Shown here in pieces: positions 26,097 to 38,100 of a stretch of DNA of 64,000 nucleotides. Position 1 is the stretch's first letter, and each line of letters starts with the position of its first letter. The notes below the pieces were generated by a model. The model was not told the DNA's origin. It was given only the letters and a program-made list of their open reading frames with translations, and made no database searches. Origin of the DNA: Pipra filicauda (taxonomy: Eukaryota; Chordata; Aves; Passeriformes; Pipridae); assembly GCF_003945595.2 (NCBI RefSeq), contig NW_024104619.1, forward strand, positions 62,001 to 126,000. The letters run 5' to 3'. Made by a program: the position numbers and the translations under genes.

Positions 26097-27479
26097 AGGC
26101 AAACCTGAGTCTAGAACTGTAATAAAAAGAGAGGCAAAAATTTGATAACAGCTCTTGAAGGTCAACATATCTGTGTGTATTTATTTACAATTTAGCAAAC
26201 TACTAAATGAAAAGCTCTCACTGCAGCCTTTTGGGATATATTCAAAAGTAATGATTTTATCTTCATAGTTAAATGCTCTGCCAATGGCACTGACATCTTC
26301 CTGCAGCTAAGAACCAAATTAAGCAGGGTTGATGTTAGTAGTAGTGTAAGGGGACAATAGCAAAACCCCTCAAACTCTCATCCCTTTATTGAAATATAGG
26401 TGCATCCAAATCCAGTATTTGCAAAGAATCTTTGACTGCTCTAATATAAATACTCCGAACTTAAGACTGCAAGGGGCAGTTGTCTTTTTTATATCATTGC
26501 AACCAATATTACAAGAAAAATAACAAAAAGGTAGATAGTGAGAGAAATACAAAAATCTCAACTTGGAAATAAATCTGCATTTTGCCACAGACTGCTTAGA
26601 AATTTCACTTGAACCCCAAATTCTTTTTGCTTCTGCTACTTCATCTTGTTCCTGAATAATCTGTGAAAAAGTTGCATGTGATGACATTATTTGTAAGCTA
26701 TGCCACAAAAATCACCTCATAAACCCCAATCCTGACAATATTTATATGTAAGCGTCTGTCTGGCAATTTATCCCAAACCTAACATGTTATTTATATAGCA
26801 CCAATAGTCTGCAGGATTTATTACAGGCATGCAGGAAGACATATGGGTAGATTCTTCTCTCATTTATACCAGCATAAATCAGAGCTAATACTACTGAAGT
26901 CACTGGAGTTCCACTTGTTCAAAGGTGGACTACGAATGCTCAGAACAAACCCCAAACTTGCCAGTAAGTTTTCTACCTATTAATGTCAGACATGTTGTCT
27001 AAATTAATCCAGCCTCAGATGAATTATTTAAACCTTTTAAACAACAGCAAGGCTTTGTGCACTTGTCTTACCGTCTTTGACTCAGACATTATCCAAATTC
27101 TTCCTTGAAGTCATACTTATGTCACTGGACTAGAGCCAAGCAGTATTCAATGTGACAATTTTTGAATTTAGGGTAATATTTAAAAACCTTGAAATATTTA
27201 TTGCACTCACACATTTCTTAGTGCAGCATTTGGATGCAGTCACATCTGTTCAGAACTTCAGGTGCTCAAGGACATTTGGGAAACTGAAATATTTTGGGCC
27301 TCTACAGAGCTTCAGTTTAAAAAGGCTGATATAGAATTATTGATATTTATCAGAATTTTCAAAAACTCCCATTAAATATAAGCTGAGAATATCAGTCCTT
27401 TCTTTGAAACTATGGTGTCTCTGTCCTTTAAAGCATTTTTTGTGCCTATGTGTTACTTGGGAAATAATTTGCAGCAGCA

Positions 27480-27700
27480 AGAATGCAAAGCTTATTGATG
27501 TGTTAGAAGCTCTACAGGGACTCCTGGGAACAGTCATGCCAGAATTAGAGCTTCTCCTCCCAAAAGGGCAGTGGGATCGCTAACCCAACTAAAGGGCATC
27601 CACACCAATGCACACAGCAAGGGCAACAAACAGGGGGAACTAGAAGTCACAGTGCATCAGGAAGACACTGACATAGTTGCCACAGAAACATGATGGGATG
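27480..27700 (+). mobile_element. CR1 LINE, part 1 (start of ORF2), interrupted
   Basis: From about 27590 the plus strand translates to a CR1 ORF2 start: HTNAHSKGNKQGELE, then DIVA, then TET. These correspond to the beginning of the apurinic endonuclease domain, where avian CR1s read TNA-S-GNKQEELE...AITETWW. The left boundary is uncertain; similarity fades before 27550. The copy is broken at 27700 by an inserted LTR-like element and continues at 28222. Confidence 0.75.
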
Positions 27701-28229
27701 TGGAGGTCAATAAAGCTAAGATGATCCCAGCTGGACTTATTGGACTTACAAGTTCATATTTAAAGGGTTTAGGGTCTACATATTCAACAGGGGGTTGTAA
27801 CTATTAAATTATTACAAACAGGAGGTTTCGGGGGATGATGTAATGAGAAAACCCAGATTAACAAATTTGGGGTCTTACACGTACATCATAGGGGAAACCC
27901 TATTTTATCTTGGGGGAATTACAATGGAAAAAAGGTATTTGGATTTACAGAATGCAAGGATTAAGTGAACACAAGGGGAGAGATAAGGCATAATATGTTT
28001 TCTGCACAGGTTTAATGAGATCAAGGTGCAGACTCTCTGGCTTGGGCAGGGCACGTGATAACATCATGCAAAGAGTCTCTTCACATCTTGCTGGAGAAGG
28101 CAGGAAAAATCCACAGGGATGAGGTCAATGAAGAGGGTTTTTCCCAGCTTCTGTAGTCCACAGCTTTTTGCAAAGACCACTCAAATCTCTCTCAGTAGAT
28201 ATTATATTTTGGGATCCAGCAGTGGGATG
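27694..28229 (-). mobile_element. LTR-like element A, antisense, inserted in CR1 with 7-bp target repeat
   Basis: The element body is about 27701-28222. TGGGATG occurs exactly at 27694-27700 and again at 28223-28229. CR1 consensus has this sequence only once, so it is a target duplication. The minus strand is read as sense because it has a TTAAATATG-like promoter element and ends near a GCTTTATTG segment. Blocks shared with element B (29176-29686) are 'tcaataaagcta', 'agtctcttcacatcttgctgg' and 'gggtttttccc'. The two are diverged relatives. No coding potential is visible. I call it LTR-like, not LTR, because canonical TG...CA ends would force an 8-bp repeat with one mismatch. Confidence 0.7.
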
Positions 28230-28420
28230 ACACACAACTGGAGTGCTCCAGTGGATGCCCATAAACTCTTCAGAAGCGATAGGCAAGGAAGCAGAGGCGG
28301 TGAGGTGACCCTGTATGTCAGGGAGTGTTTTCATTGCACCTTAATGATGGGGATAGGGCTGAGTATTTGTGGGTAAGAATCAGGGAGAAGACTAACACAC
28401 AAAATATCATGGTGGGAGTG
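28222..28420 (+). mobile_element. CR1 LINE, part 2 (endonuclease-domain start)
   Basis: CR1 resumes in register after element A. The reading GMTHNWSAPVDAHKLFR and then RGGEVTLYVRECF corresponds to the endonuclease region that follows TETWW in CR1 ORF2. At about 28420 the sequence jumps to the C-terminal part of ORF2, so nearly all of the endonuclease and RT domains are missing. That jump is an internal deletion and not an insertion. Confidence 0.82.
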
Positions 28421-29175
28421 TTGATCTGCTGGAAGGTAGGAAGGCTCTCCAGAGGAATCCAGACAGGCTGGGTTGATAGACCAAGGACAACGGCATGAGG
28501 TTCAACAAGGCCAAGTGCTGGGTCCTGCACTTGGGTCACAACAACCCCCTGCAGTGCTACAGGCTGGGGGTAGACTGACTGGAAAGCTGCCCAATGGAAA
28601 AGGACCTGCAGGTGTAGGTTGACAGCAGCTGAATGTGGTCCAGTGTGTGCCCAGGTGGCCAAGAAGGCCAGGGGCATCCTGGCCTTTATCAGCAATAATA
28701 TGGCCAGCAGGACCAGGGCAATGACTGTCTCTCTGTACTCAACACTGGTGAGACTTCACCTCAAATCCCGTGTACAGTGCTGGGCCCCTCACTGCAAGAA
28801 GGACATTGAGGGCCTATAGTGTGTCCAGAGAAGGGCAATGGAGCTCGGGAAGGGTCTGGAGCACAAATCTGATGAGGAACTGCTGAGGGAGCTGGGGGTA
28901 TTTAGCCTGGAGAAAAGGAGGCTCAGGGGAGACCTCATCACTCTCTACAGCTGCCTGAAAGGAGGGCATAGTGAGATAGGGGTTGATCTCTTCTTCCAGG
29001 TGACAAGTGAGGGGATAAGAGGAAACGACCTCAAGTTGCACCAGGGGAGATTTAGATTGGATATTAGGAAAAAATTCTTTACTGCATGTGTGATCAGGCA
29101 TTGGAACAGGCTACCCATGGAAGTGGTGGAATCACTGACCCTGGAAGTGTTCAAAAACTATACGGATGTGGCACA
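28421..29175 (+). mobile_element. CR1 LINE, part 3 (end of ORF2)
   Basis: This contains the antisense-free CR1 blocks 'gatctgctggaaggtagg', 'aacaaggccaagtgctggg', 'cacttgggtcacaacaac', 'ggccaagaaggccagg', 'gtccagagaagggcaa' and 'ttagattggatattagga'. The frame 28838-29194 reads [18 protein letters not shown] and then [11 protein letters not shown], the classic CR1 C-terminal motif. It is interrupted at 29175 by element B, and the 3' tail is found at 29692-29788. Confidence 0.93.
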
Positions 29176-29691
29176 TGGGTTAATGGTCCAATAAAGCTAA
29201 CACAATCCCAGATATGGGAGCAAAAACTGGAATACCTTTATTGAACACATGAACTGCTATTTAAGGGTCTCGGGGGCTTAATATGCTAATAAGGAGCAGG
29301 GTTATGCCAAATAGGGGATTCCTCAGTCTATTAGCGTTTCCAGTAGCAGGGGTGATGTAAGGAAAAAAGGCATTTACATTTCTCAGATCCAGTATTTACA
29401 TTTTGGGGAAAAAGGATTTGATATTTCCAGTAAGCAAGATTACACTGGAGAAGGGTGGTCAGCTTCACTGTAAATCCGAAAGAAGGATTTACACAGGGAG
29501 GGGAGAAAACAATGGGATATCTGATAGCACCATGTAAAGTCTCTCCACATCCTGCTGGGGGAAGCAGGTCAATGGATTTTGTCTGGTCTTTTTAGATGAT
29601 GGGTTTTTCCCCAACCCCTGTGGCCCAAGGTTCCCTGCTTAAACCCAGCAATTCCTTTTCTGCTGATATCTGAATTTTAGACTGCAACACA
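29171..29691 (-). mobile_element. LTR-like element B, antisense, inserted in the same CR1
   Basis: This 511-bp insertion (about 29176-29686) splits the CR1 tail. CACATGG occurs at 29172-29178 and again at 29688-29694, while CR1 should have it once, so it is a 7-bp target repeat. With strict TG...CA ends (29176-29686) the flanks are GCACA and ACACA, one mismatch in five. The plus strand carries 'aatacctttattgaac', which is AATAAA on the minus strand, preceded in sense by TTAAATAG. This pair looks like a retroviral promoter and polyadenylation site. It is related to element A but clearly diverged, with no coding sequence. Confidence 0.72.
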
Positions 29692-29788
29692 TGGAAGTGT
29701 TTAATCATGAACATGGCAGTGCTGGGTTAAGACTTGGACTCAGTGATCTTGGAGGCCTTTTCCAACTTTAATGGTTCTATGATTCTAT
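29692..29788 (+). mobile_element. CR1 LINE, part 4 (3' terminus)
   Basis: The CR1 3' UTR continues: 'gaacatggcagtgctgggtt', 'ttggactcagtgatcttgga' and 'ccttttccaactttaatgg', ending in TTCTATGATTCTATTA. This is the sense-oriented octamer tail and closes the CR1 that starts near 27.5 kb. Confidence 0.92.
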
Positions 29789-32348
29789 TATAGTTATTTC
29801 TTCAACAAAAGGTGGAATGGGCTCTTCATCTTAACAGCTAGCTTGTTTCGTTTGGTTTTGCTGACTGAACAGCAGCAGTAGGGAGGGCTGAATTGAAGGA
29901 TGCAAGAGGAGACTGAATAGAGTGGATGGGAAAAGGTCACTTGTTTTACCAGAGCCCCCTGATCCTAACAGAGCTTTGATCTACTTCAGTAGTACATCTT
30001 CTCACAGGGAATAGCAAGTTCTTATTTTTGGTGACGATAAGAATTTAAATAAAGTAGAATTCATTTTATAATTACAAATCTGAAAATCTTACATATGATT
30101 AAATAACTTACGGATCAGGACATAGATATGAGAAACATTTAAAACAAACTCATCTGTTTAGAGGTTGGTTGTCTTATATAACTACCACAATTTGCACACC
30201 TCCATGTCTGGCATTTTTGCAATTATTTCAGGAAACAATTTGCATAATTGAGTAATTTGCATATGCTCACCTTAAGCAGAAGGATAGATTTCATGCTGGA
30301 GAATGCATCAGCCTGTTTGACAGTTTGGGTGAATGAAGCCTACAGGCTGGCAGCACAGTAAGCTTGTGTTCTTTGTGCCTTCCACCTTTTCTTATTCTAT
30401 TTGTAATGGTGAAAACCAGGACAGCAAGGAACTTAAAACCACAGGGAATGTGAAAATCTATTTTCGTTTCTCCTCCCTCTCTGTGTTAATTTTAGGACAT
30501 GTTTTTTCACGCTCCTTAAATGTCCTCTCTTCTTTGTACTTGCCCTTATCAACAGTTGTCACCCTGTTCTTCACATCTTGATTATCATACATAGCTCTAG
30601 TTACTCAACTGAGTCAAAATCATGCTAAGAGGAATTCTGGCATGGATTGCTAAATATTTGAAGTATGTATAGCAGCCCTTTTTCTTCACACTGATAAAAA
30701 TTTGCCTCTGGCAGAGGATACAGGAAATGGCCTTGCATTATTTTAAAATCTCACATATAAAAGATACTTTCAGTGAACCTACACATTTTGTTGTTCTTTC
30801 AGCATAGTTATGAAGTTTTAGTTTAACATTACATTTGAATTTCATGCCCTTGGTAAAAATGAAATAACCATTATCCTCCCATGTAAAAAAGTGCATGAGA
30901 TGCTATCCATAGATCTGTTCACTGAATTCTCGTTTCCAGATTCCAGCATTTGCACTATAATCCATTAGCTTTTCACTATATCTAGAATAAAACTTGAGAT
31001 TGCTGCAGTCTTGCAAGTATGGAGGGACACAGGCTGTTTGTGGAGCCTTTCCTTCATGCCAACTCTGAAAAAAGCCTAGGGATGGAAAAAAAAAAAAGCA
31101 ATCCCGAGATTTCTTGTCATTCTGTTTATCAAACAGAAATCCACAGGAGGACCTTGCATAAAATTGTCTGTACATTCAATGGGTAAAATCTATATTAACT
31201 TGAGAATTGATTTTACTGAATTGCATTGGGATGCTTTCACTGGCATTGTCAATAAAATTGATTGAGGAAAAAGTACCAAAACCACCAATGTGGCAGTAGG
31301 TTCAAACAGATATTGCTAGGTGCATTTCACAGATATTTGTATGGCTGGATTAGTAGCACTCTGTATCTATCTGAATTTTGACCAAAATTACTAAGCCTCC
31401 GATCTTTGAATATTTCACGAATAACACAAAAGGAAATTGCTAATCTTTATTAGGCATTTTTGCAAGATTACAGCTGTGCCATTAGTGAGAAGAAACTAGA
31501 AACAGTGATACAAGTATTTCTACATTTAATCATTTAAATCTCAGTGATGCAAAATGGAGATCTAACCAATCATTGTTTACCTTTAGATCCTTTAGCCTCC
31601 CTGGTTTCTTTTGCAATCAAACATACTAAAGGTAGGAAGTCCTGCTGCCTTTTCCAAAAGTTTAACAATGTCCCCAGAAATATATATACTTTGGCTTTTC
31701 TAGATTCTTTCCTGGGAAATCATCTTGAAGGTTGGCAAATATATATATTAAAAAAAAAAAGAGAGAGAGCAAGAAGAAAATATTATCTCTGCCTCTGATG
31801 ATTTTAAAGCATATGCCTCAGAAATGTGTTTTGATGAGTCTTTTCTATTTTTAATAACATTTCAGAGTTAACACATTGAATGGAACAACTTGCTGTCTGA
31901 GTGCAGTGTTCAGAGTACTTTATTTTTTACACTGTAAATCTTGCTGGGTTTTAAATGCAGAAATTCACTGATCTTTTTCTGCTGGTATCATCTCCTTAAA
32001 AAATTAACAGAAAAGTAAAAAACACAGTAGAAACCCACCATTTTCATTCTGTGCCAATGAAGAAACTTTCAGAGCCAATGGTAGCTTTGGCCTCAAGCAT
32101 GTGAAACACATAAGTCTTTTCTCATATTTCATTCCAACCAGCACTATTTCAGCCACTGGAGCAGGTACTTGGCTCTAAATCTGTAACTCTGCCAACAATC
32201 AAAGCCTAGGTACCAGTTACGTTGTGTTCCCAATTGTAGAGGTGTCTGCTAAGCACAATCATCCACTTGCTCCTGGGCAGAAGAATTTGACAGAAGTAAA
32301 ACACATGGCTAGAGATAAAGAGCTTGATAATTGAAATATAATACAGTA
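29789..32348. other. AT-rich non-coding DNA, no gene recognised
   Basis: A-rich tracts lie at 31087-31099 and 31750-31770. No gene or transposon consensus was recognised. Confidence 0.55.
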
Positions 32349-32394
32349 TGATGGTGATGATGATGATGATGGTGATGACTATATGATGATATTA
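32349..32394 (+). repeat. Microsatellite (GAT)n, imperfect
   Basis: Repeated GATGAT/GGTGAT units grade into TATTAATAATAG. The tract sits exactly at the U5 side of the adjacent antisense LTR, where related LTRs have an ATT-type trinucleotide run, so it may be an expanded or mutated LTR-internal repeat. Confidence 0.8.
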
Positions 32395-32758
32395 ATAATA
32401 GGGAGGGGAATAAAACCTGAGGAAAACAAGTGATGCACAATACACTTACCCATCACACACTGACCAATGCCCAGCCTGTCCCCCAGCCAGCTCCTCCCAG
32501 TTTATATACTGGACATGACATTCTATGGCATGGAATATTCTGTTGGCCCGTTCAGATCAGCTGTCCCAGCCAGGCTCCCTCCCAGCTTCTCATGCACCTG
32601 CTTCCTGATAGAGCACAGGACAGTGAAAAGCCCTTGACTTTGGGTAAGCACCACTAAGCAGCAACTAAAGCATCAGTGTGTTAAAATCATTATTCTCATA
32701 TGAATCCAAAATGCAGCACTGTGCTGCATTTCACTCTATCCCAGACAAAAACAGGACA
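32395..32758 (-). mobile_element. ERV LTR, antisense, 3'-truncated
   Basis: The sense strand (minus) starts TGTCCTGTTTTTGTCTGGG at 32758. It continues through 'acacactgatgctttagttg', 'gtcaagggcttttcac' and 'gggacagctgat' to a clear TATATAAA box (plus-strand TTTATATA at 32501-32508) and then the 'gtgcatcacttgttttcc' block. The polyadenylation signal and U5 are not recognisable. The order matches the LTR group of 19267-19851 in U3, but the TATA-to-R segment differs, so it is a sibling subfamily. Confidence 0.82.
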
Positions 32759-34090
32759 GCTGTCTGTATGGATTTAGTAAAACAATTCCTATAATCTGGA
32801 AAGCACTGCAGCACAATACTAATTGCCTGACTCTGAGAGCAAAGTTCTCTTGCTCAGATTAGAAATCCCTTTCCTGACAAACAAATCATTAGCCACTGTC
32901 AACAAACTGGAAGCTTCCTCAACAGCATCAAGGCCAGTGTAAGGATGGACTATGAGATGTCTATCCTTAGAAATGTTGACTTATGTTGCTGTGGAAAACA
33001 AAAGACAGAGGACAGGCAAGAATACACAATGAAAAACCACCACAATGCATGCCTACAGTTATTCTGAAAAACATAAACCAGCTTTATAAGGGTAAATCCC
33101 AACATACTCATCCTTCCAAAAAAAAACTTTAAAATTTTTCCAAGATTTAATTTTGACAATTGTTAATAATGATGATACATAGAATATTTCTGACTACAAA
33201 TGGTTGATTTTTTTCTGCAACTGAGCAAACAGCTTCAAACAGCTTTCTTCCAGGGAGGTATGCCCTTTGTCTTAACTTGGATGAGATCAAGGAGAGAGTC
33301 CAAATTGAAACTATTAAGAACAAATGATTATCTTGGAAGTTCAAGAGGAATTTGGCTGAGGTAAAAAGGAATGTTATCTGGGAGAGAGCTAATTAAGAAG
33401 TGGAATAAGTAATTAAACATTTCTTCTGGCCTGAGCCAGAATAAAATGGAAATCATAGTTAATTTAGGTGAAAAAGAGGTCACCTGTTTTAAATACTTAA
33501 ATCAGTGAATTTTGAATGCATTCCTCTTTTATCCACTCTTTAAGTTTCTAATACCATACCGAAATCAAGACTTATGGCTGTCTTCATACTCAAATAATTT
33601 CACAGTAAAATGGAAAGTGCTACAGAAACTTAAAAGACAAGTCCTAAAATCATTTGATATGAGACAGACATGATGAGAAAACTCAGATAATATTATCCTT
33701 TGAAAGATTCTTAAACCAAATAATTATATTAAAAGTATTAGCCTTGCTACTAGGTCTGTAAAACATATGAAGGTGTGAGTTGGATTAACTACAGTGGGAA
33801 CAGACCTCAATGCAGCTGGTGTTCTCAGCAGCTGGCTAAGAAAATGGGCTTGACTGCTTTCATAAACCATCATGGGCTGCTGATGTGCACTGGCAGAGGG
33901 TCTCCTGGTGGTCCCCTCAGCTGGGCATGAAGGCTGCCATGGAGAAACAGGGGAATTGAGAAGTGGAGGTGCACTGCCCTGCTGGAAGGCTGACCACCTC
34001 ATGACGGGAGGTAACGTGAAACATGGCAAATCACAGTGAGCATGGAGAGTGGGCCAAGAGCTAAGTGAGATATTCAGGTTTCTTCTGGAG
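32759..34090. other. Non-coding DNA; GC-richer, possibly ERV-derived segment near 33.78-34.05 kb
   Basis: Most of this is AT-rich with nothing recognisable. From about 33780 to 34050 the composition becomes GC-richer and directly abuts the LTR at about 34091. It could be retroviral sequence, but no motif supports that. Confidence 0.4.
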
Positions 34091-35169
34091 CTTTATTTGT
34101 GGTTTAGCTGGCTCTTTGGGCCTGTGCACATCCTTTGTGTTGCTCTTAAGCCTTGCTTAACTCCCTGAACACATAACTCCGCAGCTACTTGTCTGCACAG
34201 GCAACTCAGCAGCTGGGCTGGAAAAAGAGGAGAAGCTTGAAACAGTCCCCTGAGCTCCCAGCACTTTCAATACGCTGGTCTACATCCTTGCGGGGTGGCC
34301 TGGAGAGTTCTAGACTGGTCCTGATGTGAAATGATCAAACTGTAAATAGATAAGATGTTTCCACCAAGTGTCCAGGTGCTGTGAAGAGCAGCCAGGGCTG
34401 CCCCGTGTTGGACACAGCCAATTCCAGCCGTCTCCAACCAACCCACCATGGGGCACGACTGAGCCCTGCAGCCACAATCGTGGTGCCTCAGGAATGGCCT
34501 GGGGAAAGGAGAGGGAACCTGCCCAGCAGTGAGGGGGAAACAGCCCAGTGAGCACCGAGATGGAAGGAGGAGGGAGAGGACGTGACCCAGGTGCCCCAGC
34601 AGGGACCCCCTGAAGTCCCTGGAATGCTCACAGTGCAGCAGGTATCCACACTGAAGGTTGTGAAGGACCCCTAGCTGCAGCAGATGGATATTCCCTGAAG
34701 GAACTGCACTCTGTGGAGAGTCCATGCTGGAGCAGGTTTATCCTGAAGGACAATAGCCTGTGGGAAGGACCACAGTGGAGCAGAGGAAGAACATGAGAAG
34801 GAGGGAAAAGTAGAGAGGAACTGTTATGGATTGACTGTAACCCCTGTTCCCCATCTCCTTCCACCCTGTGCAAGGGAGAGGCGAGGTAGAAGAGTGAAGT
34901 TTAGCCTGGGACAAGGGAAGAAGGGGAAAGGTTTTATTTTTATTTTTTTTTCTTTGTTTCTCACAATGGAACACTTTTCATTGGCAACAAAAGAAATTAA
35001 TTTTTTCCAAGCTGAATCTGTTTTGCCCAGACAGTAATTGGTGAGCAATCTCCCCTGTCCTTGTCTCAACCCATGAGCTTTTCAATCTTGTTTTCTCCCC
35101 CTCATTCCCATTTAGGAGAGGGGAGGAGTGGCTGAGCAGGCTTGTGGCAGCCAGCCAAGGTTAACCACA
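34091..35169 (+). mobile_element. Long ERV LTR, sense, family of 49621-50417
   Basis: Avian ERV LTR blocks occur in order: 'ggcctggagagttctagac', 'agggctgccccgtgttgg', 'ggaaggaccacagtggagc', 'gattgactgtaacccctgt', 'ttgcccagacagtaattggt', 'tcaacccatgagc' and the terminal 'agccagccaaggttaaccaca' at 35169. A long T-rich and AATTAATTTT-containing stretch near 34930-35010 covers the usual R/polyadenylation area. The left end is uncertain (34060-34300). No target duplication could be matched. The 3' half is the reverse complement of the half of 49621-50417 that begins at 49621. The minus-strand frames here are by-products. Confidence 0.78.
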
Positions 35170-38100
35170 ATAAACAGCAGAAATGATTCATGTAGATGCA
35201 GAAATGGTTTCAAAGAATAGTCTTATGTACATATATGGGATATTTCAGAGATATTTTATATATAAGTAGGATAATTAATAGAGGTGGATGGTGCAGTACG
35301 TGCTGGGGTGTCTTATAGAACTATTATCAGCTGGAGAGTATGAAATAAGGAAAACAGCAGTTTACAATCGAGTTAAAGATGCTACTGTCAGCAGTGGAGT
35401 CACCCATCTCCACCAAATGGTGAATGACCACTGTCTTCAGAAGATTAGACTCCCTATGTGAGCATTCCTGTGCCAAGGTGTCAATAAATTGGTTTCTCTT
35501 TTCAACCAATGCTCTGTCCTTGAGAGTCTGTGCAGTGAAACTGTTATCTACAGCACTAAAGGAGCCTATGGAAGCATAAATGCTTTTCCTAATCAGCATC
35601 TGAGGTTAAAATAATCTGTTCTGTCAGTGTTTAGCAGAGTGAAACTGAAATTTAAGACAGAACTTAAAAACTTAACTATGATAAACAATTATCTCAAATT
35701 GTAGTGATTTATGATCTAAAAATCCCTGCTGTATAATGTGTTAATATTATTTTTGGATATTGACAGGAAAATATTTCTACATTTCTCTTGAAATTTACTT
35801 AAAAATAGAGCAATATTTTCTTATAATGTCACTTCTTAATGTTTGGAATTAAGAACACAGATATAAAAGTCAGTCTTTGAAAGCAAACATTCATTATTTT
35901 ATGGTACATTCCAAAGAGAGAGTCTTCCTTCTAATTCTATATTCTGAAGTATTCTTCAAGTATTAGCAGCAGTATAATAAAAAGCAAGATCCAATTTGAA
36001 GAAGCACAAAGGTTTTGTAGGTTTTTGATGAAAAGCTGGGGTAGTAGAGGATATGGAGAAATAATTATATGGTGTGATAATATAAAGACTACAGGTTTGT
36101 GTGTCTTCATATAACTACTGAGTATGAGATCCGATGTTTGTTAATTAAAGACTTTTCTATTTCCACTAGATGGCTGCTTCTGAAAGACTAGCTTCTTAGC
36201 ATAAAATTAATTAACCTTCAGAAGACAGTCCGAGGTACTTCAATGACCCAGCTGCTGCCAAGAAAAATAAATCACATTACAGGATCTTTCACAAATCTTT
36301 TAAAGGCCTTCTGCTGTATGTGTGGTGAGAGAGTATAAAATATTAGATACCCTTTTATTTTACATTATCTGCTGGAAGAACACAGAAGGCAATTATTTCT
36401 GCCCTATATATCAGAACACTGTCTCTTCTCACATTTCAAGAGGCATTGGGACATTATGAGGAAACATGTAAAGGAGATTGTATCACTTTCACTCTCCTTG
36501 CTTCTTCTCCTGTGCATCTACTGGTCAACTCTTTGACCCCATTCCCCTTCCCACCAAAATAATTATAATGCAGGTACTAAATATCAGAAGGTATTGAAGC
36601 AGACCTGTTTTTAATTCATATCTGAAAACTGTCATAACTTTGCTCCAGATTTCAAATCATTTAGAAATACCTTTTTTGTATCCTCCCTTTGAACACAAGG
36701 GAAAGATGAATCTTAACATTGTACCAAAGCTGAAAGGCAGAGATTTCATGTCTAAATCCTCCTGTCCTTTGACAAAGAACTTTATAGATGGTTAAACACC
36801 TAATCTTACCAATAAACCTATTGAAATGTCCTTTTAGAGTCTGATTTGGTTTGGATAGCCTTACTGAATTGATTTAGGAATGAAGCATTTTTTCAAACAA
36901 TAGAACTTATCATGGCTCATCACATGAAGTTACCCAGCGGTCTCACTTGCATGCATCAGATTTTTATCATATACTTAGGAGTACTACGGGGGCCTCAAGT
37001 GTGGACAAGAGTGCATTGAAGCCACTCAAACAGAATATTGAACTGAGAATCACATTATGAGCTTCCCTGCAGCCTCTGTGCTATATTTTCTCTCTTTTAT
37101 TCTGGCTCTTTGATTTTAGTTTTCCCATCTGTAAGCTGAGAATAACAGTGTTTCTTCTCCTAAAACAAGTGTTAAGATCAGAAGATTTAAAGCAGATTTT
37201 ATTATATCACTAGATGCGCTATATATAGAAAATCACATGCTTATATGAAGGAAAAGATATTTCCATACGCGTTGCACTTAAAACATTGTCATACTCCAGT
37301 CCTACATCTGTTGCTGGCAGACATTTGCCAGGCTTTCTAAGATGTTGCTGCTTAAGCTCATGCGCAAGAGAAATGGAAAGTGGAGAATTATGGGATTTGA
37401 TAAAGTCTTATGTGCCAAGGCAAGTTCTTTTTTGTCTAGTGCCAAGACTAATAAACCACTTAGCAGTAGCTGCCTCCTGCAATCTTCAAAAATTATGGGA
37501 CTATTTCAACATTCCTTATTATAAGAGGAAGACATATTTGCTTGTTCTGTCCTTGCTACATTTTCTTTCTAATGGAAATGTCTAATGCTTTTTTGATAAA
37601 GTTAACTGATTTAACTGTGATGAATTTTATGATCAGGATGCCCATATAACCCTTTCCTTCCTAAATCACTGTAATTTCTCCTCATCACAAACAGGGAATT
37701 GTGCATCTGTTTTTCAAAAATCCACTGATGCCACAACTCAGAGATCAGAGGCATTTGCTGCATTTTAAGAAGGAGAAGTGAAAAAGTCTGGGTTACAGGG
37801 CCGTGCAGGATAAGAAATGTAGACAGAACTGCAGAGATGGAGATTATCAGTCCCTCAAAAATTCAAAGTGGAAAACCAATGAAACAGACAGGTTTAAAAG
37901 CCTGATGGGAAAATAAGGAAAAGTATTAGCATTCGAGGATTTGCAAGACAGCAAGCTGGCAACACTGAGGGCTCCTTCCTGCCTGGATGGTACCTGCCTG
38001 GCCAGCAAAGGCTCTTCAGATGTTTTACTGGGGTCTTGAGCCCCTTGCTGCATAGCCTGGTAGCTTCTTAACTCCTTGTGATCTTGTGTGTGCATTAGGC

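Larger units (their letters stand above)
21601..27479. other. AT-rich non-coding DNA, no gene recognised
   Basis: Only a pyrimidine-rich tract (23880-23983) and an A-rich tract (26064-26096) stand out. There are no recognisable coding, RNA or transposon sequences. Confidence 0.55.

Noticed and set aside
28318..28819. Minus-strand 125-codon frame
   Set aside because: Shadow of the plus-strand CR1 sequence.
34267..35069. Cluster of minus-strand frames up to 152 codons
   Set aside because: They lie antisense inside an ERV LTR and overlap in several frames; composition explains their openness.
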